DNA from: Chloroflexota bacterium
GTDB taxonomy: Bacteria > Chloroflexota > Anaerolineae > Anaerolineales > Villigracilaceae
DNA: 36,502 bases
Direction of reading: 5' to 3'
Assembly: GCA_005778035.1 (NCBI GenBank)
Contig: SXKT01000053.1
Coordinates: 1-36,502, forward strand
The notes beneath the pieces are model-generated. The model worked only from the letters and a program-made list of their open reading frames with translations. It was not told the DNA's origin and did not search any database. A program made the position numbers and the translations under genes. Positions 1 through 7,737 of this stretch are shown here, piece by piece (positions within the stretch are counted from its first letter, which is position 1; every line of letters begins with the position of its first letter).

Positions 1-1
1 T

Positions 2-1261
2 GCATTGGTTGGCCCACGCTGGTTTACCCACACCGTGCAAGATGCGTTTAATGCCACCATTGGCGCCTGGGTAGTGCCCTTCTACCAACTTTACCTTCCC
101 CTGCGCTTGCGAGACCAGGTACTCTCCCTCACGGTCGGAATCGCGCTGGCGGCACTGATCTGGATCATCCTTTGGGCCTACCCCAAACAAGGCCCCACCA
201 ACAGCCATAGAAACGTATTATCCTGGTGGATGGTACTTGCCTTGCTTGGTGGTATTTTCCCGGTCATTTTGGTTAACCGGCAGATCGACTTTGCAGATTA
301 TTCCCGTTATAGCTTGCCTGCCATGGCTGCCGCGATCGTGTTGCTTGCGAATATGCTATCCCGTCTATCCAACTCAACGACGCTGGCCATGGTGGTGTCC
401 TCCCTCGCCTTGGTCGCCGGAACCACCCATGTCGCCAATGCCACCAACTATGTCGCCGAGGCAACCGCCACCCGCAATTTTTGGTGGCAAGTTTATTGGC
501 GGGCGCCGGGCATAAAACCTGATACTACCTTGTTGGTCGAATATCCCAACATCGCCATCCAGGAGGATTATTTTGTTTGGGGGCCAGCGAACCTCATCTA
601 TGCTCCCCAGGCGCAATCCGGAGACACAGTTCAGGTGCCGATCGAGGCAGTGGTTTTGAACCAAGATACCCTCGCCAAGATCGATATGGCCCGATCAAAG
701 CGTGTGACCATCAGCCAGTTGCGGCGCGGCAACCAAACTGAAGCGGATCTGCGGAAGCTAATGGTCATCTCGCAACCCGCTGAAAATGCGTGTGTGCGGA
801 TCTGGAGCCCAAACGCGATCGTAGGATCGAATGAAATTGACCGGCCAGAGATCCAATTGGTCGCGGAGTGGGTGAACCCAATTGTTCTTGGCGGCGAGGT
901 GGATGAAACTGCGACGCCCCCATTGATGCCCGCCGCGTATTTTGGCAACGAGCCCGAACATGGATGGTGTTATTACTACCAAAAGGCGATGTTGGCATAC
1001 AGCGGTGAAACGAAAGATTGGCAAAGTGTGCGCATAATTATGGAGGAAGCGTTGGAAAAAGGCTTGTACCCAGCTGATTCCACAGAATGGTATCCTCTTC
1101 TTCAGGCATATTCCGCCCAAGGTGAAACGGCAAAATTAAAGCCTTACATTAGCATTTTGGGAGAACGCCCCCTGGCAAAGCGAAACGCTTGTTCCTTGTT
1201 ATGGATGGTAGCCAAAGATGAGAGTACCAAAGAATACGTGCACCAGAATTTTTGCGAATAA
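2..1261 (+). CDS. Membrane protein, 3' part only (GT-C glycosyltransferase-like)
   Basis: The reading frame is open from the left edge of the window, so the 5' end is missing and the first TTG is not a real start. The visible 419 residues begin in a membrane domain. There are hydrophobic segments at about residues 42-60, 75-90, 103-118 and 125-145. A soluble region of about 270 residues with no recognised motif follows. A polytopic N-terminal half with an extracytoplasmic C-terminal domain is the layout of GT-C (PMT/ArnT-like) proteins, and the protein at 31042-33534 has the same general design. No catalytic motif is visible because the N-terminus is absent, so the family is an inference. The gene ends at TAA and converges on the carbamate kinase gene, with a shared terminator between them. 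Confidence 0.55.
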   Translation, partial: ALVGPRWFTHTVQDAFNATIGAWVVPFYQLYLPLRLRDQVLSLTVGIALAALIWIILWAYPKQGPTNSHRNVLSWWMVLALLGGIFPVILVNRQIDFADYSRYSLPAMAAAIVLLANMLSRLSNSTTLAMVVSSLALVAGTTHVANATNYVAEATATRNFWWQVYWRAPGIKPDTTLLVEYPNIAIQEDYFVWGPANLIYAPQAQSGDTVQVPIEAVVLNQDTLAKIDMARSKRVTISQLRRGNQTEADLRKLMVISQPAENACVRIWSPNAIVGSNEIDRPEIQLVAEWVNPIVLGGEVDETATPPLMPAAYFGNEPEHGWCYYYQKAMLAYSGETKDWQSVRIIMEEALEKGLYPADSTEWYPLLQAYSAQGETAKLKPYISILGERPLAKRNACSLLWMVAKDESTKEYVHQNFCE

Positions 1262-1297
1262 ACGCCATCCACTCCAGCCAAAAAAAACAAAAAGACA

Positions 1298-1335
1298 AAA
1301 AAACGGCATTCAGTTCACACTGAATGCCGTTTTTT
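1298..1335. terminator. Bidirectional rho-independent terminator
   Basis: A perfect 12-bp stem, ACGGCATTCAGT (1303-1314) and its complement (1319-1330), closes on a TCAC loop. It has a T-run on the right and an A-run on the left, so it can terminate both the plus-strand gene ending at 1261 and the minus-strand operon ending at 1355. Confidence 0.9.
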
Positions 1336-1354
1336 AGATTGAAACATCAAAAAT

Positions 1355-2317
1355 CTATTTGTTAACGATCCAGGTACCCGTTTCGCCTTTGAGGGCGCGG
1401 CCGATATTTGCCGGATTGGTGATCAGGGCTTTTCCGTTCGGGTTGTTTTCCAGATACCAAATGATCGCCTGAACCTTGGGGGCCATAGAGCCTTTGGCAA
1501 AGTGGGTTCCTTCGGCCATGTAAGCTTTGGCTTCAGCCAAGGTTAACTTGTCGAGCCATTTTTGGTCGGGCTTGCCAAAATTGATGGCGACTTTTTCCAC
1601 CGCGGTAGAGATGATGAACAGGTCTGCCTTCAATTCGCTTGCAAGCAGGGAGGATGCGTAATCCTTATCCACTACTGCTGCAACCCCTTCGTAATTGCCA
1701 TCACCTGGGTCGATCACCGGGATGCCGCCACCACCAACGGTGATGGTAACAATACCTTTGTCGATCAGGGTCTCGACGGTTTCCAGTTCAACGATCTCCT
1801 TGGGCAGCGGTGAAGCTACCACCCGGCGATAACCGCGGCCGGCATCTTCAACAACGGTCCAGCCTTGTTCGGCAACGCGCCTGTCGGCTTCCTCTTTGCT
1901 CATAAAACCACCGATCGGTTTTGCGGGTTTGGAGAATGCCGGGTCGTCTCGGTCTACCAAGGTTTGGGTCACAACTGTCACTACCTTCTTGCGGATCTGC
2001 CTTTGGTAGAGGATGTTTTGCAAATTTTGTTGCAAAGCATAACCGATCGCGCCTTGGCTATCCGCGCCACACACATCCAGCGGAACTTCGTGCATACCTT
2101 CCACTTTGGCTGCGATCTCTGACCTGCGCAAGATGAACCCTACCTGCGGTCCATTGCCGTGGCCGATCGCAACTTCCCAACCATCTTCAACCAGGTCAGC
2201 GATGTGAAGTGCGGTCTCTTTTGCGGCCAAGTATTGGTCTTCGACCCGAACATGCCGTTCATCCAAGATCAACGAATTGCCGCCAATGGCGATCACTGCA
2301 AGTTTGTTGCGAGACAT
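1355..2317 (-). CDS. arcC: Carbamate kinase (YqeA/ArcC type)
   Basis: Carbamate kinase transfers phosphate between carbamoyl phosphate and ADP; in catabolism it yields ATP, CO2 and ammonia. The 320 residues match the usual family length. Amino-acid-kinase motifs are visible: AIGGNSL near residue 11, GHGNGPQVG near 53, the VGGGGIPV segment near 193, and the VDKDYASSLLA and KGSMAPKV segments toward the C-terminus. The start follows a GGAGA Shine-Dalgarno sequence and lies 10 bp after the carbamoyltransferase stop, so it is the last gene of the operon. Its place directly behind a transcarbamylase indicates a fermentative ATP-recovery role, as in arginine, agmatine, allantoin and purine degradation clusters. 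It lacks an arginine deiminase partner here, so the ADI pathway is unlikely. Confidence 0.95.
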   Translation of the reverse strand: MSRNKLAVIAIGGNSLILDERHVRVEDQYLAAKETALHIADLVEDGWEVAIGHGNGPQVGFILRRSEIAAKVEGMHEVPLDVCGADSQGAIGYALQQNLQNILYQRQIRKKVVTVVTQTLVDRDDPAFSKPAKPIGGFMSKEEADRRVAEQGWTVVEDAGRGYRRVVASPLPKEIVELETVETLIDKGIVTITVGGGGIPVIDPGDGNYEGVAAVVDKDYASSLLASELKADLFIISTAVEKVAINFGKPDQKWLDKLTLAEAKAYMAEGTHFAKGSMAPKVQAIIWYLENNPNGKALITNPANIGRALKGETGTWIVNK

Positions 2318-2327
2318 TAAATTTCTC

Positions 2328-3317
2328 CTATGCCATTGTGAGTGCCATCACAGCCTTTTGGGCGTGAAGGCGGTTCTCGGCTTGGTCAAATACAACACTG
2401 TTCGGGCCATCCAAAACACTGCTGGTTACTTCAATGTCACGGTCAGCGGGCAATGGGTGCATGTAAATGGCGTCTTTTTTGGCTACGCTCAGTTTGTCGT
2501 CATCCATGATCCAATGCTTGTACATATCCTGAAGGCGCTTGCCCTCTACTTTGTCGGTGGTGGTCAGCAATGGGCCCCAGCTCTTGGCATAGATCACATC
2601 GGCATCTTCGCAGGCGGCTTTCATGCCATCCTTGGTGTCGATGATCTCGAATTTGGTGCCGGCGATGGCGGCTTGTTCCTGCGCCTGGGCAACAATATCG
2701 GGCATTAACGGGAACTCAGGCGGGTAAGCAAGGGTTACATCCATGCCAAAGCGCGGCATCTGCAAGATCAAGGATTGGGGTACAGAAATGGGTTTGAGGT
2801 AAGAAGCAGCGTATGCCCAGGAAACAACGATCTTTTTCTTGCGCAGGTCCTTGCCTTTTTTCTCCTGAATGGTCATCAGGTCGGCCAGGCATTGGAAGGG
2901 GTGGTAAATATCGCATTGCATGTTCAGTACTGGGGCACGGCTGCTTTTAGCTACCGAGTTCAGGTACTTGTTGCCATCGCCAAAATCACAGTGGCGAATG
3001 GCGATGCCATCAAAATAGCGGCCATAGATCTCACCGATCTCGATAGGGGTATCGCCATGGGAGATCTGGGTGGTGTCGCTGTCAATGAATGCGCCATGGC
3101 CGCCCAGCTGGGCCATGCCGGCTTCGAAGGAGCCACGGGTGCGAGTGGAGGAGAAGAAGAACAACATCGCCAACACCTTGTCGCGAAGGTAAGGGTGTGG
3201 TTCGCCGAGGGCGCGTTTCTTCTTCAGATCCCACGCCACTTCCAATACGGTATCTACTTCTTCTTTGGTGAAGTCAAGGTCACCAATGAAGTCGCGGCCA
3301 CGAAAATTAGTTTGCAT
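2328..3317 (-). CDS. ygeW: YgeW-like carbamoyltransferase
   Basis: This is a 329-residue member of the aspartate/ornithine carbamoyltransferase superfamily. The carbamoyl-phosphate motif SSTRTR is near residue 58. Segments NMQCDIYHPFQCLADL and SYLKPISVPQ closely resemble E. coli YgeW as I recall it; the second is the proline-rich loop associated with the knotted transcarbamylases. The second-substrate motif reads HPLPADRD rather than the HCLP of ornithine, acetylornithine and YgeW enzymes, so the carbamoyl acceptor may differ. It is also shorter than E. coli YgeW (about 396 residues). The operon context with carbamate kinase suggests it runs toward carbamoyl phosphate by phosphorolysis of a ureido compound. 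The true substrate cannot be told from sequence. The start follows TAGGAGAA; the gap to the upstream gene is 46 bp. Confidence 0.85.
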   Translation of the reverse strand: MQTNFRGRDFIGDLDFTKEEVDTVLEVAWDLKKKRALGEPHPYLRDKVLAMLFFFSSTRTRGSFEAGMAQLGGHGAFIDSDTTQISHGDTPIEIGEIYGRYFDGIAIRHCDFGDGNKYLNSVAKSSRAPVLNMQCDIYHPFQCLADLMTIQEKKGKDLRKKKIVVSWAYAASYLKPISVPQSLILQMPRFGMDVTLAYPPEFPLMPDIVAQAQEQAAIAGTKFEIIDTKDGMKAACEDADVIYAKSWGPLLTTTDKVEGKRLQDMYKHWIMDDDKLSVAKKDAIYMHPLPADRDIEVTSSVLDGPNSVVFDQAENRLHAQKAVMALTMA

Positions 3318-3363
3318 AAAAATATTCTCCTAAAAAAGTATCTGGTTGGTTCCAGTAGTTCAC

Positions 3364-4557
3364 TTATTTGATCAGCGAGGGCAAAACCGCGTAAAACTCG
3401 GTCGCCTTTACCATATCGATCAAAGAGACAGAGTCGCGCACGGTGTGAGCGGTTTCTTCATCTCCAGGGCCAAAGCCAATGGAAGGGATGCCGGCTTTGC
3501 CAGCCCAGTAAATGCCATTGGTCGAGAAATTCCACTTGCTGCTTGGTTTGTCTTCCAAACCGATCGCAACGCGGGCAGCCTGCCCGGCTTGCACCAGCGG
3601 GTGGGTCTCTTCATAAGCCCATGCCGGGAAGTATTTGTCTACCGGGAAGACAAAGCCGGTATAGGAAGGTTCATCGTAGAATAATTCCTCAACCTTTACG
3701 GTATCCTTAAATTCCGCCGGGATCAAATCTTCAACTTGTTTTTTAACACCTTCCTTGGTTTCACCAAAGGTCATACGGCGGTCAATGAAGATCACAGCCT
3801 CATCGGGAACGGCATTGATGGAGGGGGTTTGGACGGTCATATCGCTTACGGTGATCTTGCCATGGCCCAGGAAGGGATGGTCGCCCAATTTTGGTTCAAG
3901 ATCGCGGATGCCGGCGATGACGGGCAGCAATTTGTAAATGGCGTTATCGCCCAAATGGTTGGAAGCAGCGTGTGCGCTGCGGCCTTTGGCGGTTACTTTC
4001 ATCTCCAATCGGCCTTTGTGGCCGCGGTAGATGTTCATTTTGGTGGGTTCGCCAATAACAACAAAATCGGGCCTCACTTTGGGGTCTACTTCAACAAAGG
4101 TGTTGGGGGCAATGCCATCGCACCATTCTTCCATATTGCCAAAGTAATAGGCGGTCCAGCCATCCAACATGCCCAAATCACGGGCAAAAGCCAAACCGTA
4201 AACCATGCCGGGGGTGCTGCCTTTTTCATCACAAGCGCCGCGGGCATACAAAATGTCGTTCTCTACCTTTCCTACGAACGGGTCCCACTCCCACTCGGTG
4301 GGGTCGCCAACGCCGACGGTATCGATGTGGCTGTCATAGACGATCGTCCGGGGTCCATTGCCAATGCGGCCGAGGATGTTGCCCATTTTATCGAAACGGA
4401 CCTCATCGAAGCCGAGCTTTCGCATTTCCTCGGCGATTCGTTCGCCGACCGGGCCCAGTTGCGATTCCATGGACGGGATGGCGCAGATCTCACGCATGAA
4501 CTTGATAATGTCCTCTTTGTGTTCTGCTACCTTTGCCTGAATTTCTTTTACACTCAT
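3364..4557 (-). CDS. ygeY: YgeY-like M20 metallohydrolase
   Basis: This 397-residue protein belongs to the M20 peptidase/deacylase family. It shows the dinuclear-metal motifs: YDSHIDTVGVGD near residue 75, ARGACDEKG near 110, NMEEWCDG near 145 and the GEPTKMNIYRGHKGRLE lid-domain entry near 175. These match the group annotated as YgeY, 'selenium metabolism-linked hydrolase', which lies beside selenium-dependent purine hydroxylase genes in other anaerobes. A likely job is hydrolysis of an amide or ureido intermediate. The ATG at 4557 is preferred over upstream starts because a GGAGG box lies just before it and homology begins there. The upstream extension would overlap the regulator gene. The next gene upstream ends 22 bp before it. 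Confidence 0.88.
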   Translation of the reverse strand: MSVKEIQAKVAEHKEDIIKFMREICAIPSMESQLGPVGERIAEEMRKLGFDEVRFDKMGNILGRIGNGPRTIVYDSHIDTVGVGDPTEWEWDPFVGKVENDILYARGACDEKGSTPGMVYGLAFARDLGMLDGWTAYYFGNMEEWCDGIAPNTFVEVDPKVRPDFVVIGEPTKMNIYRGHKGRLEMKVTAKGRSAHAASNHLGDNAIYKLLPVIAGIRDLEPKLGDHPFLGHGKITVSDMTVQTPSINAVPDEAVIFIDRRMTFGETKEGVKKQVEDLIPAEFKDTVKVEELFYDEPSYTGFVFPVDKYFPAWAYEETHPLVQAGQAARVAIGLEDKPSSKWNFSTNGIYWAGKAGIPSIGFGPGDEETAHTVRDSVSLIDMVKATEFYAVLPSLIK

Positions 4558-4579
4558 ACTGCCTCCAAAAATAAGATTT

Positions 4580-5302
4580 CTATAAACTGTTTTTTTCCAC
4601 CCGACGAACAATGTGGAAATTGAAATATCCGGGTAGGAAGTAACTATGGGAGTAATCAACCACTCTTCCTGATGCGGTGTAAAGCTTGGCGGTGAATTGC
4701 AGCAAGACATCACCCCGTTGAATCTCCAATTTTTTAGCGACTTGCGTGCTGGCATTAACCGCAGTGATGTTGGTATAGGAGATGGTTAGAGGGTCACCAC
4801 GCTTGATCAAAAAATCGAGCACGGAACCATTAAATTTGGTTTTCAGCTCATCGGCGCTTAACACCTCGGATGGGAGTTCGTCCACCAGGTATGCGACTGG
4901 TCGGGTATCGGCGCTCATTGTTCGCGCAATTCGAACAATTTCCGAACCTTCAGCAATTTCAAGCTGAGAAGCTGTTTCAGAATCTGCCGTGATCTCGAGT
5001 ATCTCAACCGGGCCTGGACCAACATTTTGGCCGGTTCTCCTTGCCAAGGTCAACATCGATTCCAAGATCTCCAACCCATCATCGATGATGGTGGGTGTGC
5101 CTACCACAAATGTGCCGGAGCCTTGGCGGCGACGGATCTGGCCCTGGGTTTCAAACATGCGCATAGCTTCGCGCAGGGTTGCCCTGCTAACTCCCAACAT
5201 TTTTGCCAGATCGGGTTCCGATGGCAATCGTGAACCATTGGGGTATTTTTTTAACAGTTCACCAAGTTCGGCTTGTAATTTCTGAAATGGAAAATTTGCC
5301 AT
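4580..5302 (-). CDS. GntR/HutC-family transcriptional regulator with UTRA domain
   Basis: The protein has 240 residues. The N-terminal winged helix covers about residues 5-70, with the hallmark LPSEPDLAKMLGVSRATLRE followed by the wing segment RRRQGSGTFV. The rest (about 85-235) is a UTRA ligand-binding domain, with the family-typical AYLVDELP and DYSHSYFLPGYFNF segments. It sits between the deaminase and ygeY inside the operon, preceded by an AGGAG box. It probably represses this operon and responds to a purine or ureido metabolite. The 28-bp palindrome over the operon promoter is its best candidate operator. The ligand is unknown. Confidence 0.9.
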   Translation of the reverse strand: MANFPFQKLQAELGELLKKYPNGSRLPSEPDLAKMLGVSRATLREAMRMFETQGQIRRRQGSGTFVVGTPTIIDDGLEILESMLTLARRTGQNVGPGPVEILEITADSETASQLEIAEGSEIVRIARTMSADTRPVAYLVDELPSEVLSADELKTKFNGSVLDFLIKRGDPLTISYTNITAVNASTQVAKKLEIQRGDVLLQFTAKLYTASGRVVDYSHSYFLPGYFNFHIVRRVEKNSL

Positions 5303-5341
5303 ATCAGCTCCTGTGGGTCGTACAAAAAGGTTGGACCTTGT

Positions 5342-6724
5342 TCAAGCAACTAACCTTTTGGCGGCTTTGTTGTGTTTTTCAGCTAATTTTTGGGCATCCA
5401 GCGTTTGCAAAACCCCATTTTTTACCACAAATTTGCCACCGACAAGGGTATGGTCTACATTTTTTGGCTGGCAAAAAACCACCGCGGAAACGGGGTCGTG
5501 CACAGCGCCACCCGCCAGGTCCAGGCTATTCAGGTTGATGGCAAAAAGATCGGCACACTTGCCGACTTCCAAAGAGCCAATGTCGTTCCTTCCCAAAACA
5601 GCCGCTCCGCCACGGGTGCCCAACCAAAGGGCTTCGCGGGCGGTCATTAATTTTCGGGCAGGGTCATCAGATAAGGAGTAACCGGTGATACCTTCTTTGA
5701 GGCGTGATAGATATAACGCCTGTCTTACTTCGCCCAGCAAATGGGAACCATCATTCGAAGCCGATCCATCGACCCCAAGACCCACATTAACCCCAGCCTT
5801 TAAATATTCTTTTACCGGCGCAATGCCAGATGCCAATCTCATATTTGAGGTTGGGCAATGGGCAACACCGCATTTATGGCGGGCAAACAGATCGATCTCT
5901 GCCGGGTTGACATAAATCGAGTGGGCGAACCACACGTCCCGGCCAACCCAGTCCACCGATTCCATATAACCCGCAGGCCGGTAACCGAATTTTTGCAAAC
6001 AAAACTGCTCCTCGTCTTCGGTTTCGGCAAGGTGGGTATGTAAATGGACATTATATTTGCGAGCCAATGCCGCTGATTCTTTCATCAGGGTGCCGGTTAC
6101 GCTAAATGGAGAGCAAGGAGCCAGAACTACCTGGGTCATCGACCCGGGTTTGGGGTTGTGGTATTTTTGGATCAGCCGTTCAGAATCGGCCAGAATATGG
6201 TCTTCCTTATCTGTCACGCTATCGGGTGGCAAGCCACCCTGCGATTGGCCCAAGGACATCGATCCACGGGAGGCGTGTAACCTGACGCCGATCTCCTGGC
6301 CGGCCAAAATCTCATCATCCAGTTTTGAACCGTTGGGGAATAGATACAAATGGTCGCTTGCTGTGGTGCAACCGCTTAGCGCCAATTCTGCCAAGGCAGT
6401 TTGGGTGCTGGTGTAAATGTCTTCAGGATTTAGCTTTGCCCAAATTGGGTAAAGGGTTGTAAGCCAGTTGAACAAGTTGGCATTTTGGGCAGCAGGTATG
6501 ACCCGGGTAAGGGTTTGGTAAAAATGGTGGTGCGTGTTTACCAATCCCGGCAATACCAAATGTCCAGAAAGATCCACTACCTCATCTGCAATTTGGGGTA
6601 ATTGATCGCTGGGTCCAATTTGTGTGATAAATCCATCGACAATATAAATTCCGCCATCCGGGTATTCCGATTGGTGGTCGTCCATGGTGGCAATATAAGC
6701 GTGTTTGATGAGTAGGGTGGACAT
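5342..6724 (-). CDS. 8-oxoguanine deaminase-like amidohydrolase
   Basis: This is an amidohydrolase-superfamily protein of 460 residues. Visible metal and catalytic motifs are NTHHH near residue 65, HTHLAETEDE near 230, AHSIYV near 270 and GLGVDGSASND near 317. The segment after the first motif (YQTLTRVIPAAQNANLFNWL) is typical of the clade characterised as 8-oxoguanine deaminase, which converts 8-oxoguanine to urate; older annotations call it hydroxydechloroatrazine hydrolase or SsnA. Guanine deaminase or SsnA function is the main alternative. I place the start at 6724, where GGAACAGG lies about 10 bp upstream; an in-frame ATG at 6760 falls inside the promoter palindrome and has no ribosome site. 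It is the first gene of the operon. Confidence 0.85.
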   Translation of the reverse strand: MSTLLIKHAYIATMDDHQSEYPDGGIYIVDGFITQIGPSDQLPQIADEVVDLSGHLVLPGLVNTHHHFYQTLTRVIPAAQNANLFNWLTTLYPIWAKLNPEDIYTSTQTALAELALSGCTTASDHLYLFPNGSKLDDEILAGQEIGVRLHASRGSMSLGQSQGGLPPDSVTDKEDHILADSERLIQKYHNPKPGSMTQVVLAPCSPFSVTGTLMKESAALARKYNVHLHTHLAETEDEEQFCLQKFGYRPAGYMESVDWVGRDVWFAHSIYVNPAEIDLFARHKCGVAHCPTSNMRLASGIAPVKEYLKAGVNVGLGVDGSASNDGSHLLGEVRQALYLSRLKEGITGYSLSDDPARKLMTAREALWLGTRGGAAVLGRNDIGSLEVGKCADLFAINLNSLDLAGGAVHDPVSAVVFCQPKNVDHTLVGGKFVVKNGVLQTLDAQKLAEKHNKAAKRLVA

Positions 6725-6750
6725 GATGGTATCAACCTGTTCCAAGAATT

Positions 6751-6794
6751 TGTCTGACAAATTATAGTTTATCAGACAGGTTTGGGCAAGTCAA
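6751..6794 (-). promoter_or_regulatory. Operon promoter with overlapping palindromic operator
   Basis: Read on the minus strand, TTGACT (6794-6789) and TAAACT (6771-6766) are separated by 17 bp; a TATAAT at 6766-6761 overlaps this -10. The interval 6751-6778 is a palindrome with 12 of 14 positions paired (outer arms TGTCTGA and TCAGACA). One arm contains TTGTCTGACAA, which fits the TNGTNNNACNA pattern known for GntR-superfamily operators. A repressor bound here would cover the -10, and the operon encodes a GntR protein. Confidence 0.7.
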
Positions 6795-6798
6795 TTGA

Positions 6799-7670
6799 TT
6801 AACCGTGTTGGGGTTCGGTTTTGTGGCTGAATACAGTTTTGGCTTGCGAAAGCACAACAGCAAGGAAAATAATGGCGCAACCAACGATCTGAATTGGCAG
6901 TAACTGGTCCTTTAATATCCACCACCCGGCCAAAGCGGCAAAAACCGATTCCAATGAGAGGATCAAGGCTGCATCGGTAGGAGGGGTGTGTCGTTGCCCC
7001 AAACCTGAAGGGTGTAACCAATGCTGATGGACAAGATCGCCCGGTACAAAACAGAACCGATGAAAACCGGAACGAACATTACAGAAGTGTCTTCCAGAAA
7101 AAAGCCGATCACCATATTTAACAGGCCACTAACCAAAAACTGACCAACCGAAAAACTGACCGGCTCGTATTGGCTGGCATATTTGCCCAAAATGATAATG
7201 TGCAACGTCCAAAAGATAGCGCCGGCGATCTCCAAGAAATCTCCGCTTTGAACCTGATACTTGCCGGCGGTACTCAACAAAAATGCGCCTACACCCGCCA
7301 TAGCAACCGCGAGAATATCAGCCTTGGCTGGTTTTTCTCGGAACAACAGATACAAAGCGAAGGGGGTGAATACTGTGTACAAGCTGGTTAAAAATCCAGC
7401 ATTGGCAACCTTTGTGTAAAACAAGCCAACCTGCTGGAAGGTGCTTGCGACCAGCAGTACCACCCCGGCGATCACCATCCAAAACCACTGCCGGGTTGGT
7501 ACATGAATATTTTTGGGGATGAACGGTAACAATACTATGGATGCCAACATAAAGCCAAGCCCGTTATACAGGTATGCTGATTTATAACTCGCGGCGAGAT
7601 TTTGAGCTACAAACGCGGTACCCCAAATGATCGATACCGCCAGTAAAGTTAGGTCAGCTTTGATTCGCAT
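6799..7670 (-). pseudogene. EamA/DMT-family transporter with a -1 frameshift
   Basis: Two reading frames together give one drug/metabolite-type transporter of about 290 residues with ten predicted membrane helices in two EamA repeats. The first frame (from 7670) encodes about 225 residues up to GYTLQVWG. The second frame (ending at 6799) continues with GQRHTPPTDAALILSLESVF, the family's usual last third. The break is at a run of four G residues on the minus strand (6997-7000), where five would restore the frame. It is either a true inactivating mutation or an indel error in a homopolymer. Substrates of this family are metabolites or amino acids; a purine link to the neighbouring operon is possible but unproven. 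Confidence 0.85.
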
Positions 7671-7682
7671 GATAATTGGCTG

Positions 7683-7716
7683 ATTATATCAGGCGGCGTG
7701 GTGCGGGGTTTATAAT
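7683..7716. promoter_or_regulatory. Divergent -10 boxes between eamA and the epimerase gene
   Basis: TATAAT occurs on the minus strand at 7688-7683, 12 bp before the transporter ATG, and on the plus strand at 7711-7716, 21 bp before the epimerase ATG. No convincing -35 hexamers were seen. Confidence 0.45.
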
Positions 7717-7737
7717 TGCTTAAAAGGAATAAATTCA

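Noticed and set aside
3736-4623. Long plus-strand reading frame opposite ygeY
   Set aside because: It lies entirely antisense to a gene with clear M20 motifs, has no homology I recognise and no ribosome site.
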